Source: Tenacibaculum skagerrakense (GTDB taxonomy: Bacteria; Bacteroidota; Bacteroidia; Flavobacteriales; Flavobacteriaceae). From it: a stretch of DNA of 64,000 nucleotides. Location: contig NZ_SLXM01000006.1 in NCBI RefSeq assembly GCF_004345825.1, positions 1 through 64,000 of the forward strand, given 5' to 3'. This document shows positions 36,314 through 48,241 of the stretch, one piece after another (the stretch's first letter is position 1; each line of letters starts with the position of its first letter). A program made the position numbers and the translations under genes. The notes beneath the pieces were generated by a model. That model saw nothing but the letters and a program-made list of their open reading frames with translations, did no database searches and was not told the DNA's origin.

Positions 36314-36333
36314 TTATAGTTTATAAATAAGTT

Positions 36334-36362
36334 AAAGGTATCCCTTTAAGGGATGCCTTTCT
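36334..36362 (+). terminator. hairpin after tuf, probable partial terminator
   Basis: The arms AAAGGTATCCCTT and AAGGGATGCCTTT pair over 13 bp with one G-T pair, followed by only a short pyrimidine tail before tRNA-Trp. It could be a terminator or a processing site within the tuf-secE-nusG transcript. Confidence 0.6.
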
Positions 36363-36365
36363 AAT

Positions 36366-36438
36366 ACGGGTTTAGCTCAGTTGGTAGAGCACTGGTCTCC
36401 AAAACCAGGTGTCGGGAGTTCGAGCCTCTCAACCCGTG
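36366..36438 (+). tRNA. tRNA-Trp (anticodon CCA)
   Basis: The acceptor ACGGGTT/AACCCGT, D arm AGCTCAGTTGGTAGAGC, anticodon loop CTCCAAA between CTGGT and ACCAG, and a T arm with AGTTCGAGCCT are present. It is placed between tuf and secE, as in many bacteria. Confidence 0.97.
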
Positions 36439-36455
36439 CAAATTTTCTAGAAGCA

Positions 36456-36647
36456 ATGAATAACTTTATACAATACATAAAAGACTCTTTTGAGGAGTTA
36501 AATACTAACATGACTTGGATTTCTCGTGAAGAGGCTCAAAAGTCTACAGTAGTTGTAGCAGTTTTTACTATTATTTTTGCATTAGCTGTTGCAGTAATAG
36601 ATAAGGTTTTTCAAACAGGTTTAGATAACTTCTTTAAAATATTCTAA
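36456..36647 (+). CDS. secE: preprotein translocase subunit SecE
   Basis: The protein has 63 residues from ATG 36456. A longer frame reading back into tRNA-Trp is not a real start. A short amphipathic N-terminus (NNFIQYIKDSFEELNTNMTW) and one membrane helix (about 25-45, STVVVAVFTIIFALAVAVID) give the short single-helix form of SecE, which clamps SecY in the Sec channel. It lies between tRNA-Trp and nusG, 3 nt before nusG, the standard order. Confidence 0.95.
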   Translation: MNNFIQYIKDSFEELNTNMTWISREEAQKSTVVVAVFTIIFALAVAVIDKVFQTGLDNFFKIF

Positions 36648-36650
36648 GAA

Positions 36651-37199
36651 ATGGCTGATTCGGTGATGAAATGGTATGTGGTGAGAGCTATCGGTGGTCA
36701 AGAGAATAAAGTGAAGACTTACATAGAGACTGAAATAGCTAGACATGGGCTTTCAGATTATGTTAGTCAGGTTATTGTTCCTACTGAAAAAGTTGTTCAA
36801 ATTAGAAATGGAAAAAAAATAAACAGAGAAAGAGTTTACTTTCCTGGTTATATTATGGTTGAGGCTAACCTTGCAGGTGAAGTTCCTCACGTAATTAAAT
36901 CTGTTACTGGTGTAATAGGTTTTTTAGGGGAAACAAAAGGAGGAGATCCTGTACCTATGCGTAAATCTGAAGTTAATAGAATGCTAGGTAAAGTTGATGA
37001 GTTATCTGTTAATGAAGAAGCTGCAGCTATACCATTTTCTGTTGGAGAAACTGTAAAGGTAGTGGATGGACCATTTAATGGTTTCGACGGTATTGTCGAA
37101 AAAGTTAATGAGGAAAAACGTAAGCTTGAAGTAATGGTTAAGATTTTCGGAAGAAAAACACCATTAGAGTTAAGTTACATGCAAGTAGAGAAAATATAA
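36651..37199 (+). CDS. nusG: transcription termination/antitermination protein NusG
   Basis: The protein has 182 residues. The NGN domain spans about 5-115 (KWYVVRAIGGQENKVKTYIE, then RVYFPGYIMVEA) and the C-terminal KOW motif about 128-180 (GETVKVVDGPFNGFDGIVEK). It binds RNA polymerase, affects pausing and Rho action, and links to ribosomes via its KOW domain (family knowledge). It follows secE by 3 nt and is 66 nt before rplK. Its length and sequence are ordinary. Confidence 0.98.
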   Translation: MADSVMKWYVVRAIGGQENKVKTYIETEIARHGLSDYVSQVIVPTEKVVQIRNGKKINRERVYFPGYIMVEANLAGEVPHVIKSVTGVIGFLGETKGGDPVPMRKSEVNRMLGKVDELSVNEEAAAIPFSVGETVKVVDGPFNGFDGIVEKVNEEKRKLEVMVKIFGRKTPLELSYMQVEKI

Positions 37200-37265
37200 C
37201 TGTTACATATATATTTTAAGTGTGTTTGAAGCTTCCACGACAAACGCACAATTAAATCTTAAACA

Positions 37266-37703
37266 ATGGCAAAAGAAGTAAGTAAATTAGTAAAACTACA
37301 AGTTAGGGGAGGTGCTGCGAATCCGTCGCCACCAGTTGGACCCGCTTTAGGTGCTGCCGGTGTTAATATCATGGAGTTCTGTAAGCAGTTTAATGCACGT
37401 ACACAGGACAAACAAGGTAAAGTTTTACCTGTTGTTATTACAGTTTATAAGGACAAATCTTTCGAGTTTGTTGTTAAAACACCACCAGCTGCAGTACAAT
37501 TATTAGAAGCGGCCAAAATTAAGAAAGGTTCAGGAGAACCAAATAGAAAGAAAGTAGCAAACGTTACTTGGGATCAAATTAGAACTATTGCAGAAGAAAA
37601 AATGGTAGATTTAAATGCCTTTGAAGTAGAATCTGCAATGAGAATGATCGCTGGTACTGCTCGTTCTATGGGATTAACAGTAACAGGTGATGCACCTGCT
37701 TAA
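37266..37703 (+). CDS. rplK: 50S ribosomal protein uL11
   Basis: The protein has 145 residues. Conserved features: [20 protein letters not shown] near the N-terminus, the proline-rich linker and the RNA-binding C-terminal domain with [12 protein letters not shown]. It binds 23S RNA at the GTPase-associated centre with the L10-L12 stalk. Standard position after nusG, with rplA 18 nt downstream. Confidence 0.98.
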   Translation: MAKEVSKLVKLQVRGGAANPSPPVGPALGAAGVNIMEFCKQFNARTQDKQGKVLPVVITVYKDKSFEFVVKTPPAAVQLLEAAKIKKGSGEPNRKKVANVTWDQIRTIAEEKMVDLNAFEVESAMRMIAGTARSMGLTVTGDAPA

Positions 37704-37721
37704 ACTTAAAAGAGATTTAAA

Positions 37722-38414
37722 ATGGCAAGATTGACAAGAAAGCAAAAAGAAGCTCGTGCAAAGATTGACAACTCTAGAGTTTATGACTTAAAGGAGGCAT
37801 CTGCATTAATCAAAGATATTACAAAAGTAAAATTTGATGCATCTGTTGATATAGCAGTACGTTTAGGAGTAGATCCTCGTAAAGCTAATCAAATGGTACG
37901 TGGAGTTGTAACATTACCTCACGGAACTGGTAAAGATGTAAAAGTTTTAGCATTAGTTACACCAGATAAGGAAGCAGAAGCTCAAGCAGCTGGAGCTGAT
38001 TATGTTGGTTTAGATGAATACCTACAAAAAATCAAAGGAGGGTGGACTGATGTTGATGTTATTATAACAATGCCTAGTGTTATGGGTAAATTAGGTCCTT
38101 TAGGTCGTGTTTTAGGACCAAGAGGTTTAATGCCAAACCCAAAGACAGGTACAGTTACTATGGATGTTGCAAAAGCAGTACAAGAAGTAAAAGCAGGTAA
38201 AATTGACTTTAAAGTTGATAAAACAGGAATCGTACATGCTGCTATCGGAAAAGCATCTTTTGATGCTCAAAAGTTAGCTGAAAACGCAAATGAATTAGTT
38301 CAAACACTTATTAAATTAAAGCCAACAGCGGCAAAAGGAACATATATTAAGAGTATTTTTATGTCTTCAACTATGAGTCCTAGTGTTCCTGTAGATGTGA
38401 AATCTGTTTCATAA
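37722..38414 (+). CDS. rplA: 50S ribosomal protein uL1
   Basis: The protein has 230 residues. The L1 signature [20 protein letters not shown], then [20 protein letters not shown], is clear. It forms the movable L1 stalk next to the E site, and in many bacteria it also represses its own operon by binding the leader. It lies between rplK and rplJ with 21 nt to rplJ. Confidence 0.98.
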   Translation: MARLTRKQKEARAKIDNSRVYDLKEASALIKDITKVKFDASVDIAVRLGVDPRKANQMVRGVVTLPHGTGKDVKVLALVTPDKEAEAQAAGADYVGLDEYLQKIKGGWTDVDVIITMPSVMGKLGPLGRVLGPRGLMPNPKTGTVTMDVAKAVQEVKAGKIDFKVDKTGIVHAAIGKASFDAQKLAENANELVQTLIKLKPTAAKGTYIKSIFMSSTMSPSVPVDVKSVS

Positions 38415-38435
38415 GGCAGTTAAAATGTATCAATC

Positions 38436-38954
38436 ATGACTAGAGAAGAAAAATCACAAGTAATACAAGATTTAACAGCACAATTAGCAGATACAAGTAC
38501 AATCTATTTAGCAGATATTTCTGGTTTAGATGCTTTAACTACATCAAATTTACGTAGAGCTTGTTTTAAGGCTAACGTTAAATTGGCTGTTGTGAAGAAT
38601 ACATTGTTAGAGAAAGCAATGGAAGCTTCAGATAAAGACTTTGGTGATTTACCAAATGTTTTAAAAGGTAATACGTCTTTAATGATTGCAGAGGCAGCTA
38701 ATGCACCAGCAAAATTAATTAAAGAATTTAGAAAAAAGTCTAAAGATAGACCTTTATTAAAAGGTGCTTTTGTTGAGGAAGCTGTTTATATTGGAGATGA
38801 TCAATTAGATGCTCTTGTAAACATCAAATCACGTGAAGAACTTATCGGAGACGTTATTACATTGTTACAATCTCCTGCTAAGAACGTTGTTTCAGCGTTA
38901 CAATCTGGAGGTGGTAAGTTAGCTGGTATCTTAAAAACGTTATCAGAAAAATAA
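38436..38954 (+). CDS. rplJ: 50S ribosomal protein uL10
   Basis: The protein has 172 residues. The N-terminal RNA-binding domain (REEKSQVIQDLTAQL, then LRRACFKANVKLAVVKNTLL) and the C-terminal helix that carries L7/L12 dimers are recognisable. It anchors the stalk. In many bacteria the L10-L12 complex regulates translation of its mRNA; no leader structure is obvious here within the 21-nt gap. Confidence 0.97.
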   Translation: MTREEKSQVIQDLTAQLADTSTIYLADISGLDALTTSNLRRACFKANVKLAVVKNTLLEKAMEASDKDFGDLPNVLKGNTSLMIAEAANAPAKLIKEFRKKSKDRPLLKGAFVEEAVYIGDDQLDALVNIKSREELIGDVITLLQSPAKNVVSALQSGGGKLAGILKTLSEK

Positions 38955-39001
38955 TTAAGCGCACTAATAAACTAATAATAAAAAATTAAAAACAATTTAA
39001 A

Positions 39002-39379
39002 ATGGCAGATTTAAAAGAATTCGCAGAACAATTAGTTAACTTAACAGTAAAAGAAGTTAATGAATTAGCTGATATTTTAAAAGAAGAGTACGGTATTGAG
39101 CCTGCAGCAGCAGCTGTAGCAGTAGCAGGTCCAGCTGGTGGAGCTGGAGGAGATGAAGCTGAGGAGAAGTCAGAATTTGACGTAATCTTAAAAGCAGCAG
39201 GAGCTTCTAAATTAGCAGTTGTTAAATTAGTTAAAGAATTAACTGGTTTAGGATTAAAAGAAGCTAAAGGTATCGTAGATAGTGCTCCAGCACCTATTAA
39301 AGAAGGAGTATCTAAAGATGAGGCTGAAGGTCTTAAGAAGTCTTTAGAAGAAGCAGGAGCTGAAGTAGAGTTAAAGTAA
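39002..39379 (+). CDS. rplL: 50S ribosomal protein bL12 (L7/L12)
   Basis: The protein has 125 residues. It has an N-terminal dimerisation part, an Ala/Gly/Glu-rich hinge ([19 protein letters not shown], 41-60) and the globular C-terminal domain ([20 protein letters not shown], then [14 protein letters not shown]) that contacts elongation factors. A 245-nt gap with hairpins and a promoter separates it from rpoB. Confidence 0.98.
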   Translation: MADLKEFAEQLVNLTVKEVNELADILKEEYGIEPAAAAVAVAGPAGGAGGDEAEEKSEFDVILKAAGASKLAVVKLVKELTGLGLKEAKGIVDSAPAPIKEGVSKDEAEGLKKSLEEAGAEVELK

Positions 39380-39624
39380 TATAACTCCCCACAAAAAAGT
39401 GGGATAACAAAATACAGGTTTAGGTGCTAGAGCTTTAGCTTTAGCCCTAAACCATTTTGTGTATATATTTGTTCTTATAAAATCACAATATTAATTTGTG
39501 TTTTTTTAAACTTCTTTAAAGTTGATTATTAAATTGTTAATTATCAATTTTAAGTAGTAAAAATTGCAAGAAAAACTGTAAAAGTTTTTTAATAAAATAT
39601 TTTTAATTAAAAATAGATACTCTT
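39380..39624 (+). promoter_or_regulatory. rplL-rpoB intergenic control region
   Basis: A small hairpin (CCCAC/GTGGG, 39388-39403) follows the rplL stop. A larger one pairs GGTTTAGG (39417-39424) with CCTAAACC (39446-39453) around a GCTTTAG-rich loop, and lacks a T run. TATATTTG at 39464-39471 fits TAnnTTTG and would give rpoBC its own promoter with a leader of about 150 nt. I infer an attenuator-plus-promoter arrangement that sets rpoBC below rplJL. Confidence 0.5.
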
Positions 39625-42600
39625 TTGGCAACGATAAACACTACTGAAAGAATCAATTTCGCATCTTCTAGAATTGGATATGATTATCCAGATTTTTTGG
39701 ATATACAAATTAAATCTTTCCAAGATTTTTTCCAATTACAAACAAAAGCAGAGGAGCGAGGTGAAGAAGGTTTATACAAAACCTTCATGGATAATTTCCC
39801 AATTACCGATACTAGAAATCAATTCGTATTAGAATTTTTAGATTACTTTGTTGATCCACCAAGATATAGCATTCAAGAATGTATTGAAAGAGGATTAACG
39901 TATAGTGTTCCATTAAAAGCAAGACTTAAGCTTTACTGTACAGATCCTGAACATGAAGATTTTGAAACCATTGTTCAAGATGTGTATTTAGGTACAATAC
40001 CTTATATGTCTGGTTCTGGAACATTTATTATTAACGGAGCTGAGCGAGTTGTAGTTTCTCAGTTACACCGTTCTCCAGGGGTGTTCTTTGGACAATCTTT
40101 CCATGCAAATGGTACTAAGTTATATTCAGCAAGAGTTATTCCTTTCAAAGGATCTTGGATTGAATTCGCAACAGATATCAACCAGGTAATGTATGCCTAC
40201 ATTGATAGAAAAAAGAAGTTGCCTGTAACTACATTATTCCGTGCAATTGGATTTGAAAGGGATAAAGATATCTTAGAGATTTTTGATTTAGCAGAGGAGG
40301 TTAAAGTTTCTAAAGCTGGATTGAAAAAAGTATTAGGTAGAAAATTAGCTGCGAGAGTATTAAAAACATGGCACGAAGATTTCGTTGATGAAGATACAGG
40401 AGAAGTAGTATCGATTGAGCGTAACGAAATTATATTCGATCGTGACACATATTTAGAGAAAGAACATGTAGATGAAATTATCGAATCAGGCGCAAAGACT
40501 ATCTTACTTCATAAGGAAGATAATCACATGGCTGATTATGCAATAATTCATAATACATTACAAAAAGATCCAACAAACTCTGAGAAAGAAGCTGTTGAGC
40601 ATATTTATCGTCAATTACGTAACGCTGAACCACCAGATGAGGAAACAGCAAGAGGTATTATCGATAAATTATTTTTCTCAGAACAGAGATATAATTTAGG
40701 AGAAGTTGGTCGTTTTAGAATGAATACTAAGTTAGGTCTTGATGAAGAATTAGACCAAAAAGTATTAACTAAGAATGATATCATTACAATTGTTAAATAT
40801 TTAATTGAGCTTATCAATTCAAAAGCAGAAGTAGATGATATTGACCACTTATCTAACCGTCGTGTACGTACTGTAGGTGAACAATTAGCAGGACAATTCG
40901 GTGTTGGTTTAGCACGTATGGCTCGTACAATTCGTGAACGTATGAACGTTCGTGATAACGAGGTGTTTACTCCAATTGATTTAATTAATGCAAAGACATT
41001 ATCGTCTGTTATTAATTCTTTCTTTGGTACAAACCAGTTATCTCAGTTCATGGACCAAACAAACCCATTAGCAGAGATTACTCACAAACGTCGTTTATCA
41101 GCTTTAGGACCTGGAGGTTTATCTAGAGAAAGAGCTGGATTCGAGGTTCGTGACGTTCACTATACACACTATGGTCGTTTATGTCCTATTGAAACACCTG
41201 AAGGACCAAACATTGGTCTTATATCATCTTTAGCAGTGTATGCTAAGGTGAATAACATGGGATTCATTGAAACACCATATAAGAAAGTAGCAGATGGACA
41301 AGTATCATCAGATGAACCAATTTACTTAAGTGCTGAAGAAGAGGAAGGAATGAAGTTCGCACAATCTAACATTGAAGTAAAAGAAGATGGTACTATTGAC
41401 AGAGATAAAGTAATTGCAAGAGAAGAAGGTGATTTCCCTGTAGTAACGCCAGATGTAGTAAACTACATGGACGTTGCTCCAAACCAAATCGCTTCTATTT
41501 CTGCGTCTTTAATTCCATTCTTGGAGCATGATGATGCAAACCGTGCCTTAATGGGATCTAACATGATGCGTCAGGCAGTACCATTATTAAGACCTGAATC
41601 ACCAATCGTAGGTACTGGATTAGAGCGTAGAGTTGCTAAAGATTCTCGTATTTTAATCAATGCTGAAGGAAATGGAGTTGTAGAATATGTTGATGCAAAT
41701 ACAATTACGATTAAATATGACAGAACTGAGGAAGAACGTTTAGTAAGTTTTGATCCGGATGAAAAGTCATATAACTTAATTAAGTTTAGAAAAACGAACC
41801 AAGGTACTAACATTAACTTAAAACCAATTGTTAAGAAAGGTGATAGAGTTGAGGAAGGACAAGTACTTTGTGAAGGATATGCAACTCAACAAGGTGAATT
41901 AGCCTTAGGAAGAAATATGAAAGTTGCCTTCATGCCTTGGAAAGGATATAACTTCGAGGATGCGATTGTAATTTCTGAGAAAGTTGTTCGTGAAGATATC
42001 TTTACATCTATCCATATTGATGAGTATTCTTTAGATGTTCGTGATACTAAATTAGGTGCTGAAGAATTAACTAACGATATTCCAAATGTTTCTGAAGAAG
42101 CTACTAAAGATTTAGATGAAAATGGAATGATTCGTATTGGAGCTGAAGTAAAGCCAGGGGATATCTTAATTGGTAAGATTACACCTAAAGGAGAATCAGA
42201 TCCAACACCAGAAGAAAAATTATTAAGAGCAATTTTTGGAGATAAAGCAGGTGATGTAAAAGATGCATCATTAAAAGCTTCACCTTCATTAAAAGGAGTT
42301 GTAATTGATAAGAAATTATTCAGGAGAGCAGTTAAAGATAAAAACAAAAGAGCAAGAGATAAAGAAGCAGTTGCTACTTTAGAAGCTTCATTTGTTTCTA
42401 AGTTCGAAGAATTAAAAGATCATTTAATCGAAAAGTTATTCGGATTAATTAATGGAAAAACTTCTCAAGGAATTCACAACGATTTAGGAGAAGAAGTTTT
42501 ACCAAAAGGTAAAAAGTTCACACAAAAAATGTTAAACTCAGTTGATGATTTTACGCATTTAAGTGGAGTTTGGACTACCGATAAAGATCTTAATAGATTA

Positions 42601-43434
42601 GTTGGTGAATTAATTCATAACTATAAAATTAAAGTTAACGATTTACAAGGGGTTTTACGTCGTGAGAAGTTTACAATCTCAGTAGGAGACGAATTACCAG
42701 CAGGTATTTTAAAGTTAGCTAAAATTTACATTGCTAAAAAGCGTAAGTTAAAAGTAGGAGATAAGATGGCAGGACGTCACGGTAACAAAGGTATTGTTGC
42801 AAGAATCGTTCGTCAAGAAGACATGCCATTCTTAGAAGACGGAACTCCAGTTGACATCGTATTAAATCCATTAGGGGTACCATCTCGTATGAATATTGGT
42901 CAGATTTATGAAACTGTTCTTGGATGGGCAGGTCAAAAGTTAAACCAAAAATATGCGACACCTATTTTCGATGGAGCTTCATTAGATGAAATCAATGAAT
43001 TAACAGATGAAGCAGGTATTCCAAGATTTGGACATACTTACTTATACGATGGAGGTACAGGAGAGCGTTTTGACCAGCCTGCTACAGTTGGGGTAATTTA
43101 TATGATTAAGTTAGGACACATGATTGAAGATAAGATGCATGCTCGTTCTATTGGACCTTACTCATTAATTACGCAACAACCATTAGGAGGTAAAGCACAA
43201 TTTGGAGGTCAACGTTTTGGAGAAATGGAGGTATGGGCACTTGAAGCTTATGGTGCGTCTAGTATTTTACGTGAAATCTTAACGATAAAATCGGATGATG
43301 TATTAGGTAGAGCTAAAGCTTACGAAAGCATAGTAAAAGGAGAGCAAATGCCAGAACCTGGATTACCAGAATCATTTAACGTATTAATGCACGAACTTAA
43401 AGGTTTAGGTTTAGACGTTAAATTAGAAGAGTAA
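39625..43434 (+). CDS. rpoB: DNA-directed RNA polymerase subunit beta
   Basis: The protein has 1269 residues. The start is a TTG: the frame upstream contains no ATG before a stop at 39604-39606, and the next internal Met would remove the conserved ERINFASSR start. Known regions are intact: [20 protein letters not shown], the [12 protein letters not shown] segment (rifampicin pocket, wild-type residues), [17 protein letters not shown], and the C-terminal [13 protein letters not shown]. It forms the catalytic core with RpoC. rpoC starts 98 nt downstream. Confidence 0.98.
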   Translation: MATINTTERINFASSRIGYDYPDFLDIQIKSFQDFFQLQTKAEERGEEGLYKTFMDNFPITDTRNQFVLEFLDYFVDPPRYSIQECIERGLTYSVPLKARLKLYCTDPEHEDFETIVQDVYLGTIPYMSGSGTFIINGAERVVVSQLHRSPGVFFGQSFHANGTKLYSARVIPFKGSWIEFATDINQVMYAYIDRKKKLPVTTLFRAIGFERDKDILEIFDLAEEVKVSKAGLKKVLGRKLAARVLKTWHEDFVDEDTGEVVSIERNEIIFDRDTYLEKEHVDEIIESGAKTILLHKEDNHMADYAIIHNTLQKDPTNSEKEAVEHIYRQLRNAEPPDEETARGIIDKLFFSEQRYNLGEVGRFRMNTKLGLDEELDQKVLTKNDIITIVKYLIELINSKAEVDDIDHLSNRRVRTVGEQLAGQFGVGLARMARTIRERMNVRDNEVFTPIDLINAKTLSSVINSFFGTNQLSQFMDQTNPLAEITHKRRLSALGPGGLSRERAGFEVRDVHYTHYGRLCPIETPEGPNIGLISSLAVYAKVNNMGFIETPYKKVADGQVSSDEPIYLSAEEEEGMKFAQSNIEVKEDGTIDRDKVIAREEGDFPVVTPDVVNYMDVAPNQIASISASLIPFLEHDDANRALMGSNMMRQAVPLLRPESPIVGTGLERRVAKDSRILINAEGNGVVEYVDANTITIKYDRTEEERLVSFDPDEKSYNLIKFRKTNQGTNINLKPIVKKGDRVEEGQVLCEGYATQQGELALGRNMKVAFMPWKGYNFEDAIVISEKVVREDIFTSIHIDEYSLDVRDTKLGAEELTNDIPNVSEEATKDLDENGMIRIGAEVKPGDILIGKITPKGESDPTPEEKLLRAIFGDKAGDVKDASLKASPSLKGVVIDKKLFRRAVKDKNKRARDKEAVATLEASFVSKFEELKDHLIEKLFGLINGKTSQGIHNDLGEEVLPKGKKFTQKMLNSVDDFTHLSGVWTTDKDLNRLVGELIHNYKIKVNDLQGVLRREKFTISVGDELPAGILKLAKIYIAKKRKLKVGDKMAGRHGNKGIVARIVRQEDMPFLEDGTPVDIVLNPLGVPSRMNIGQIYETVLGWAGQKLNQKYATPIFDGASLDEINELTDEAGIPRFGHTYLYDGGTGERFDQPATVGVIYMIKLGHMIEDKMHARSIGPYSLITQQPLGGKAQFGGQRFGEMEVWALEAYGASSILREILTIKSDDVLGRAKAYESIVKGEQMPEPGLPESFNVLMHELKGLGLDVKLEE

Positions 43435-43532
43435 AAAGATAATCAAGGTTGAATTAGATTTCAGCCTTGATTTCAGTGTTTATATAATTTATAAGTTTAA
43501 GCAACATTGCTTAAAACATTTTGCAAAACATT

Positions 43533-46500
43533 ATGGCAAGAAAAAACGAAAAATACACTGTTAAGAAGTTTAACAAAATTTCAATTGGTTTAGCTTCTCC
43601 GGAGTCTATTTTAGAAGCATCTAAAGGAGAGGTTTTAAAACCAGAAACAATTAACTACCGTACGCACAAGCCAGAAAGAGATGGATTATTCTGTGAAAGA
43701 ATTTTTGGTCCTGTAAAAGATTATGAGTGTGCATGTGGTAAATATAAAAGAATTCGATATAAAGGTATCGTTTGTGATCGATGTGGAGTTGAAGTAACTG
43801 AGAAAAAAGTTCGTAGAGATAGAGTAGGTCACATTAACCTTGTTGTACCAGTAGCTCACATTTGGTATTTCAGATCATTACCTAACAAGATGGGATATTT
43901 ATTAGGATTACCATCTAAGAAGTTAGATATGATTATCTATTACGAGCGTTATGTAGTAATCCAACCAGGTATTGCTAAAAGTGCTGAAGGTGAGCCATTA
44001 CAAAAACTTGATTTCTTAACGGAAGAAGAGTATTTAGACATTGTTGATACTTTACCACAAGATAATCAGTACTTAGAAGACACAGATCCAAATAAGTTTA
44101 TCGCTAAAATGGGAGCTGAGTGTCTAATTGATTTATTAGCTCGTATCGATTTAGATGATTTATCATATAAATTAAGACATAAAGCTAATACTGAGACTTC
44201 TAAGCAACGTAAGAATGAAGCATTAAAGAGATTAAACGTTGTAGAATCATTTAGAGAGTCTCAAAATAATAGAGAAAATAAGCCAGAGTGGATGATCATG
44301 AAAGTGATTCCTGTAATTCCACCAGAATTACGTCCATTAGTACCATTAGATGGTGGACGTTTTGCTACTTCTGATTTAAATGATTTATACCGTCGTGTAA
44401 TTATCCGTAACAACCGTTTAAAGAGATTAATGGAGATTAAAGCTCCTGAAGTAATCTTACGTAACGAGAAACGTATGTTACAAGAATCAGTAGATTCTTT
44501 ATTTGATAATACACGTAAATCTTCAGCAGTAAAAACAGAATCAAACAGACCATTAAAGTCGTTATCTGATAGTTTAAAAGGTAAACAAGGACGTTTCCGT
44601 CAAAACTTATTAGGTAAACGTGTTGACTATTCTGCTCGTTCTGTAATTGTTGTTGGTCCTGAATTAAAATTATACGAGTGTGGATTGCCTAAAGATATGG
44701 CAGCTGAACTTTACAAGCCTTTCGTAATTCGTAAGTTAATCGAAAGAGGAATTGTAAAAACAGTAAAATCTGCAAAGAAAATTATTGATAGAAAAGAGCC
44801 TGTTGTTTGGGATATTCTTGAAAACGTAATTAAAGGACACCCAGTGTTATTAAACCGTGCTCCTACGTTACACCGTTTAGGTATTCAAGCTTTCCAACCT
44901 AAATTAATTGAAGGTAAAGCTATTCGTCTTCACCCATTAGTATGTACGGCCTTCAACGCCGATTTCGATGGGGATCAAATGGCGGTTCACTTACCATTAG
45001 GTCCAGAGGCTATTTTAGAAGCGCAGTTATTAATGTTAGCTTCTCACAATATCTTAAACCCAGCAAACGGTGCTCCTATTACTGTACCTTCACAGGATAT
45101 GGTATTAGGTCTTTATTACATGACTAAAGAGCGTAAATCTACTCCAGAATTAATAGTTAAAGGAGAAGGTTTAACATTCTATTCTCCAGAAGAAGTTACT
45201 ATTGCTTTCAATGAAGGTAAAGTTGATTTAAATGCTGGTATTAAAGTTCGTACCAAGGATGTAGAAAACGGAGAAGTTGTAACAAAAATTATACAGACTA
45301 CTGTAGGTAGAGTTTTATTCAACGAGGTAGTTCCTGAGGCGGCTGGTTATATCAATGAGGTATTAACTAAAAAGTCTTTAAGAGGAATTATTGGTGGAAT
45401 CTTAAAAGTAACTGATATACCTTCAGTTGGAGAGTTTTTAGACCAAATTAAAAATATGGGATATAAATTCGCTTTCCAAGGTGGTTTATCATTCTCATTA
45501 GGAGATATTATTATCCCAGAAGAAAAGCATGCCATGATTGCTGAAGCTAACGAAGAAGTGGATGGAATCGTTATGAACTATAACATGGGTATGTTAACTC
45601 AAAAGGAACGTTATAATCAGGTAATTGATGTTTGGGGTTCTACGAATAACAGATTAACAGAATTATCGATGAAGCGTTTACGTGAGGATCAACAAGGATT
45701 TAACTCTGTATTTATGATGTTAGATTCTGGAGCCCGTGGTTCTAAAGAGCAGATTCGTCAGTTAACAGGTATGCGTGGATTAATGGCAAAGCCTAAAAAA
45801 TCTACAGCTGGTGGTGGAGAGATTATTGAAAACCCAATTCTTTCTAACTTTAAAGAAGGTCTTTCAATTTTAGAATACTTTATCTCTACGCACGGTGCTC
45901 GTAAAGGATTAGCGGATACGGCATTAAAAACGGCAGATGCTGGATACTTAACTCGTCGTTTAGTTGATGTATCTCAAGATGTAATTGTAAATGAAGTAGA
46001 TTGTGGTACATTACGTGGTTTAGAAGTAATGCCATTAAAGAAGAATGATGAAATCGTAGAATCTTTAGCTGATAGAATTGAAGGTAGAGTTTCTTTACAC
46101 GATGTTTATCATCCAATTTCAGACGAAGTAATCGTTAAAGCTGGTGAATTAATTACATTCAAATTAGCTGATAAAATAGAAGAATCAGGAATTGATAGAG
46201 TAGAAGTAAGATCTCCATTAACATGTGAATCTAAGCAAGGAATTTGTTCTAAATGTTATGGTAAGAGTTTATCTACTGCTAAGAATGTTCAAAGAGGTGA
46301 AGCAGTTGGTGTAATTGCAGCTCAGTCTATTGGAGAGCCTGGTACACAGTTAACATTACGTACATTCCACGTTGGAGGGGTTGCAGGAAATATTTCAGAG
46401 GATAATACATTAATAGCTAAATTCGAAGGAGATGTTAAGATTGAAGATTTACGTACTGTAAAAGGTAAAAATTCTTCTGGTGATGTAGTTGATATCGTTA

Positions 46501-47804
46501 TTTCTCGTACTGCTGAAATTAAAATCATAGATAAGAAAACAGGTATCACGTTAAGTACTAATAACATTCCTTATGGTTCTATTATTTTTGATAAAGATAG
46601 AAACACAATCAAAAAAGGAGATGCTATTTGTCAGTGGGATCCATTTAACGGAGTTATTGTATCTGAATTTGGAGGAAAAGTTAAGTTTGATAACTTAGAG
46701 CAGGGTATTAACTATTCTGTTGAAGTTGATGAACAAACTGGATTCCAAGAAAAAGTAATTACAGATTCTAAGAATAAAAAGATTATTCCATCTTTAATTA
46801 TTGAAGATGCAGACGGTAATGCTTTACGTTCGTACAGTTTACCGGTAGGAGCTCATTTAATGGTGGATAATGGAGATAAAGTTGATGAAGGTCAAACATT
46901 AGTTAAGATTCCTCGTAAGTCAGGTAAGGCTGGTGATATTACTGGAGGTTTACCTCGTGTAACTGAATTATTCGAAGCGCGTAACCCATCTAACCCTGCA
47001 GTTGTAGCGGAGATTGACGGTGTTGTTTCTTTCGGTAAGATTAAGCGTGGTAACCGTGAAATCATCGTTGAGTCTAAAACTGGAGATGTTAAGAAATACT
47101 TAGTTAAGTTATCGAACCAAATTTTAGTTCAAGAAAATGACTTTATTAAAGCAGGTATGCCTTTATCAGACGGAGCTATTACTCCATCAGATATCTTAAG
47201 AATCAAAGGACCTTCTGCTGTTCAAGAATACTTAGTAAACGAAATTCAAGAAGTATATCGTTTACAAGGGGTGAAGATTAACGATAAGCACTTCGAGGTT
47301 GTTGTACGTCAGATGATGCGTAAAGTTAGAATTATTGACTCAGGAGATACATTGTTCTTAGAGAATCAGTTAGCTCATAAAAACGACTTCATCGAAGAGA
47401 ATGATAAAATCTACGGAATGAAAGTTGTTGAAGATGCTGGAGATTCTGATAGCTTAAAAGCAGGTCAATTAGTTACATCTCGTCAATTAAGAGATGAAAA
47501 CTCAATATTACGTAGACAAGATAAAAATTTAGTAGTAGCAAGAGATGCTCAACCTGCAACAGCAGAGCAAGTATTACAAGGTATTACTAGAGCTTCATTA
47601 CAAACGAAGTCATTTATCTCTGCAGCTTCATTCCAAGAAACTACAAAAGTATTAAACGAAGCAGCTGTAAACGGTAAGATTGATAATCTTGAAGGATTAA
47701 AAGAAAATGTTATTGTAGGTAAGCGTATTCCAGCTGGTACTGGTATCAGATCTTACGAAAACATCATCGTTGGTCCTAAAGATGAAATAGAAAGAAGTTT
47801 ATAA
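43533..47804 (+). CDS. rpoC: DNA-directed RNA polymerase subunit beta'
   Basis: The protein has 1424 residues from ATG 43533; a TTG four codons earlier is less likely. Landmarks: the N-terminal zinc finger ([20 protein letters not shown]), the catalytic [12 protein letters not shown], the bridge and trigger regions ([19 protein letters not shown], then [14 protein letters not shown]) and a second zinc site with four Cys near [15 protein letters not shown]. The insertion typical of Bacteroidota lies in the C-terminal third. A strong terminator follows, ending the rpoBC unit. Confidence 0.99.
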   Translation: MARKNEKYTVKKFNKISIGLASPESILEASKGEVLKPETINYRTHKPERDGLFCERIFGPVKDYECACGKYKRIRYKGIVCDRCGVEVTEKKVRRDRVGHINLVVPVAHIWYFRSLPNKMGYLLGLPSKKLDMIIYYERYVVIQPGIAKSAEGEPLQKLDFLTEEEYLDIVDTLPQDNQYLEDTDPNKFIAKMGAECLIDLLARIDLDDLSYKLRHKANTETSKQRKNEALKRLNVVESFRESQNNRENKPEWMIMKVIPVIPPELRPLVPLDGGRFATSDLNDLYRRVIIRNNRLKRLMEIKAPEVILRNEKRMLQESVDSLFDNTRKSSAVKTESNRPLKSLSDSLKGKQGRFRQNLLGKRVDYSARSVIVVGPELKLYECGLPKDMAAELYKPFVIRKLIERGIVKTVKSAKKIIDRKEPVVWDILENVIKGHPVLLNRAPTLHRLGIQAFQPKLIEGKAIRLHPLVCTAFNADFDGDQMAVHLPLGPEAILEAQLLMLASHNILNPANGAPITVPSQDMVLGLYYMTKERKSTPELIVKGEGLTFYSPEEVTIAFNEGKVDLNAGIKVRTKDVENGEVVTKIIQTTVGRVLFNEVVPEAAGYINEVLTKKSLRGIIGGILKVTDIPSVGEFLDQIKNMGYKFAFQGGLSFSLGDIIIPEEKHAMIAEANEEVDGIVMNYNMGMLTQKERYNQVIDVWGSTNNRLTELSMKRLREDQQGFNSVFMMLDSGARGSKEQIRQLTGMRGLMAKPKKSTAGGGEIIENPILSNFKEGLSILEYFISTHGARKGLADTALKTADAGYLTRRLVDVSQDVIVNEVDCGTLRGLEVMPLKKNDEIVESLADRIEGRVSLHDVYHPISDEVIVKAGELITFKLADKIEESGIDRVEVRSPLTCESKQGICSKCYGKSLSTAKNVQRGEAVGVIAAQSIGEPGTQLTLRTFHVGGVAGNISEDNTLIAKFEGDVKIEDLRTVKGKNSSGDVVDIVISRTAEIKIIDKKTGITLSTNNIPYGSIIFDKDRNTIKKGDAICQWDPFNGVIVSEFGGKVKFDNLEQGINYSVEVDEQTGFQEKVITDSKNKKIIPSLIIEDADGNALRSYSLPVGAHLMVDNGDKVDEGQTLVKIPRKSGKAGDITGGLPRVTELFEARNPSNPAVVAEIDGVVSFGKIKRGNREIIVESKTGDVKKYLVKLSNQILVQENDFIKAGMPLSDGAITPSDILRIKGPSAVQEYLVNEIQEVYRLQGVKINDKHFEVVVRQMMRKVRIIDSGDTLFLENQLAHKNDFIEENDKIYGMKVVEDAGDSDSLKAGQLVTSRQLRDENSILRRQDKNLVVARDAQPATAEQVLQGITRASLQTKSFISAASFQETTKVLNEAAVNGKIDNLEGLKENVIVGKRIPAGTGIRSYENIIVGPKDEIERSL

Positions 47805-47816
47805 TAATAACTATAT

Positions 47817-47846
47817 AAAAAGACCTCATTTTTGAGGTCTTTTTAG
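47817..47846 (+). terminator. intrinsic terminator of rpoBC
   Basis: The arms AAAAAGACCTCA and TGAGGTCTTTTT close over a TTTT loop, starting 12 nt after the rpoC stop. Confidence 0.95.
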
Positions 47847-47860
47847 TTAATACTCTATTT

Positions 47861-48169
47861 ATGGAAGAAAATATAGAATCACAAATCAATATAGAATTAG
47901 ATCAAGATATAGCAGAAGGAACGTATAGTAATTTAGCCATTATAAACCATTCTGTATCTGAATTTATTGTTGACTTTATCAATATCATGCCAGGAGTACC
48001 AAAGGCAAAAGTAAAATCAAGAATTATTTTAACTCCGCAACACGCTAAGAGACTCACAAAAGCATTAGCTGATAATGTTAGAAAATTCGAGCAAGTGCAT
48101 GGAGAAATAAAAGATTATGAACAGCCTCCAATTCCAATGAATTTTGGAGGAACAACTGGAGAAGCATAA
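47861..48169 (+). CDS. DUF3467 domain-containing protein
   Basis: The protein has 102 residues. The pattern GTYSNLAIINHSVSEFIVDF, then PGVPKAKVKSRIILTPQHAKRL, is that of DUF3467, small proteins of unknown function that commonly follow rpoC in Bacteroidota. No signal peptide or membrane segment is present, so it is cytoplasmic. It starts right after the rpoC terminator and has its own perfect terminator, so it is probably a single-gene unit with expression from readthrough or a hidden promoter. Confidence 0.92.
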   Translation: MEENIESQINIELDQDIAEGTYSNLAIINHSVSEFIVDFINIMPGVPKAKVKSRIILTPQHAKRLTKALADNVRKFEQVHGEIKDYEQPPIPMNFGGTTGEA

Positions 48170-48175
48170 AAAATG

Positions 48176-48206
48176 AAAACCGAAACAAATTTGTTTCGGT
48201 TTTTTA
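48176..48206 (+). terminator. intrinsic terminator of the DUF3467 gene
   Basis: This is a perfect palindrome, arms AAAACCGAAACAAA and TTTGTTTCGGTTTT, ending in a T run. It lies 6 nt after the stop. It contains an ATG at 48173 in frame with the next gene, which I reject as a start. Confidence 0.9.
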
Positions 48207-48241
48207 TTTACGTATTTTTAGAATCCAAATACTATTCAATA

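Noticed and set aside
36381..36455. secE starting inside tRNA-Trp
   Set aside because: The extra 25 residues are tRNA sequence read as protein; ATG 36456 gives a normal SecE.
41886..42347. 153-codon minus-strand frame inside rpoB
   Set aside because: Antisense to a core gene with strong codon bias; no independent support.
48173..48241. Longer DUF885 start at 48173
   Set aside because: It would run through a perfect terminator palindrome and destroy the lipoprotein signal peptide.
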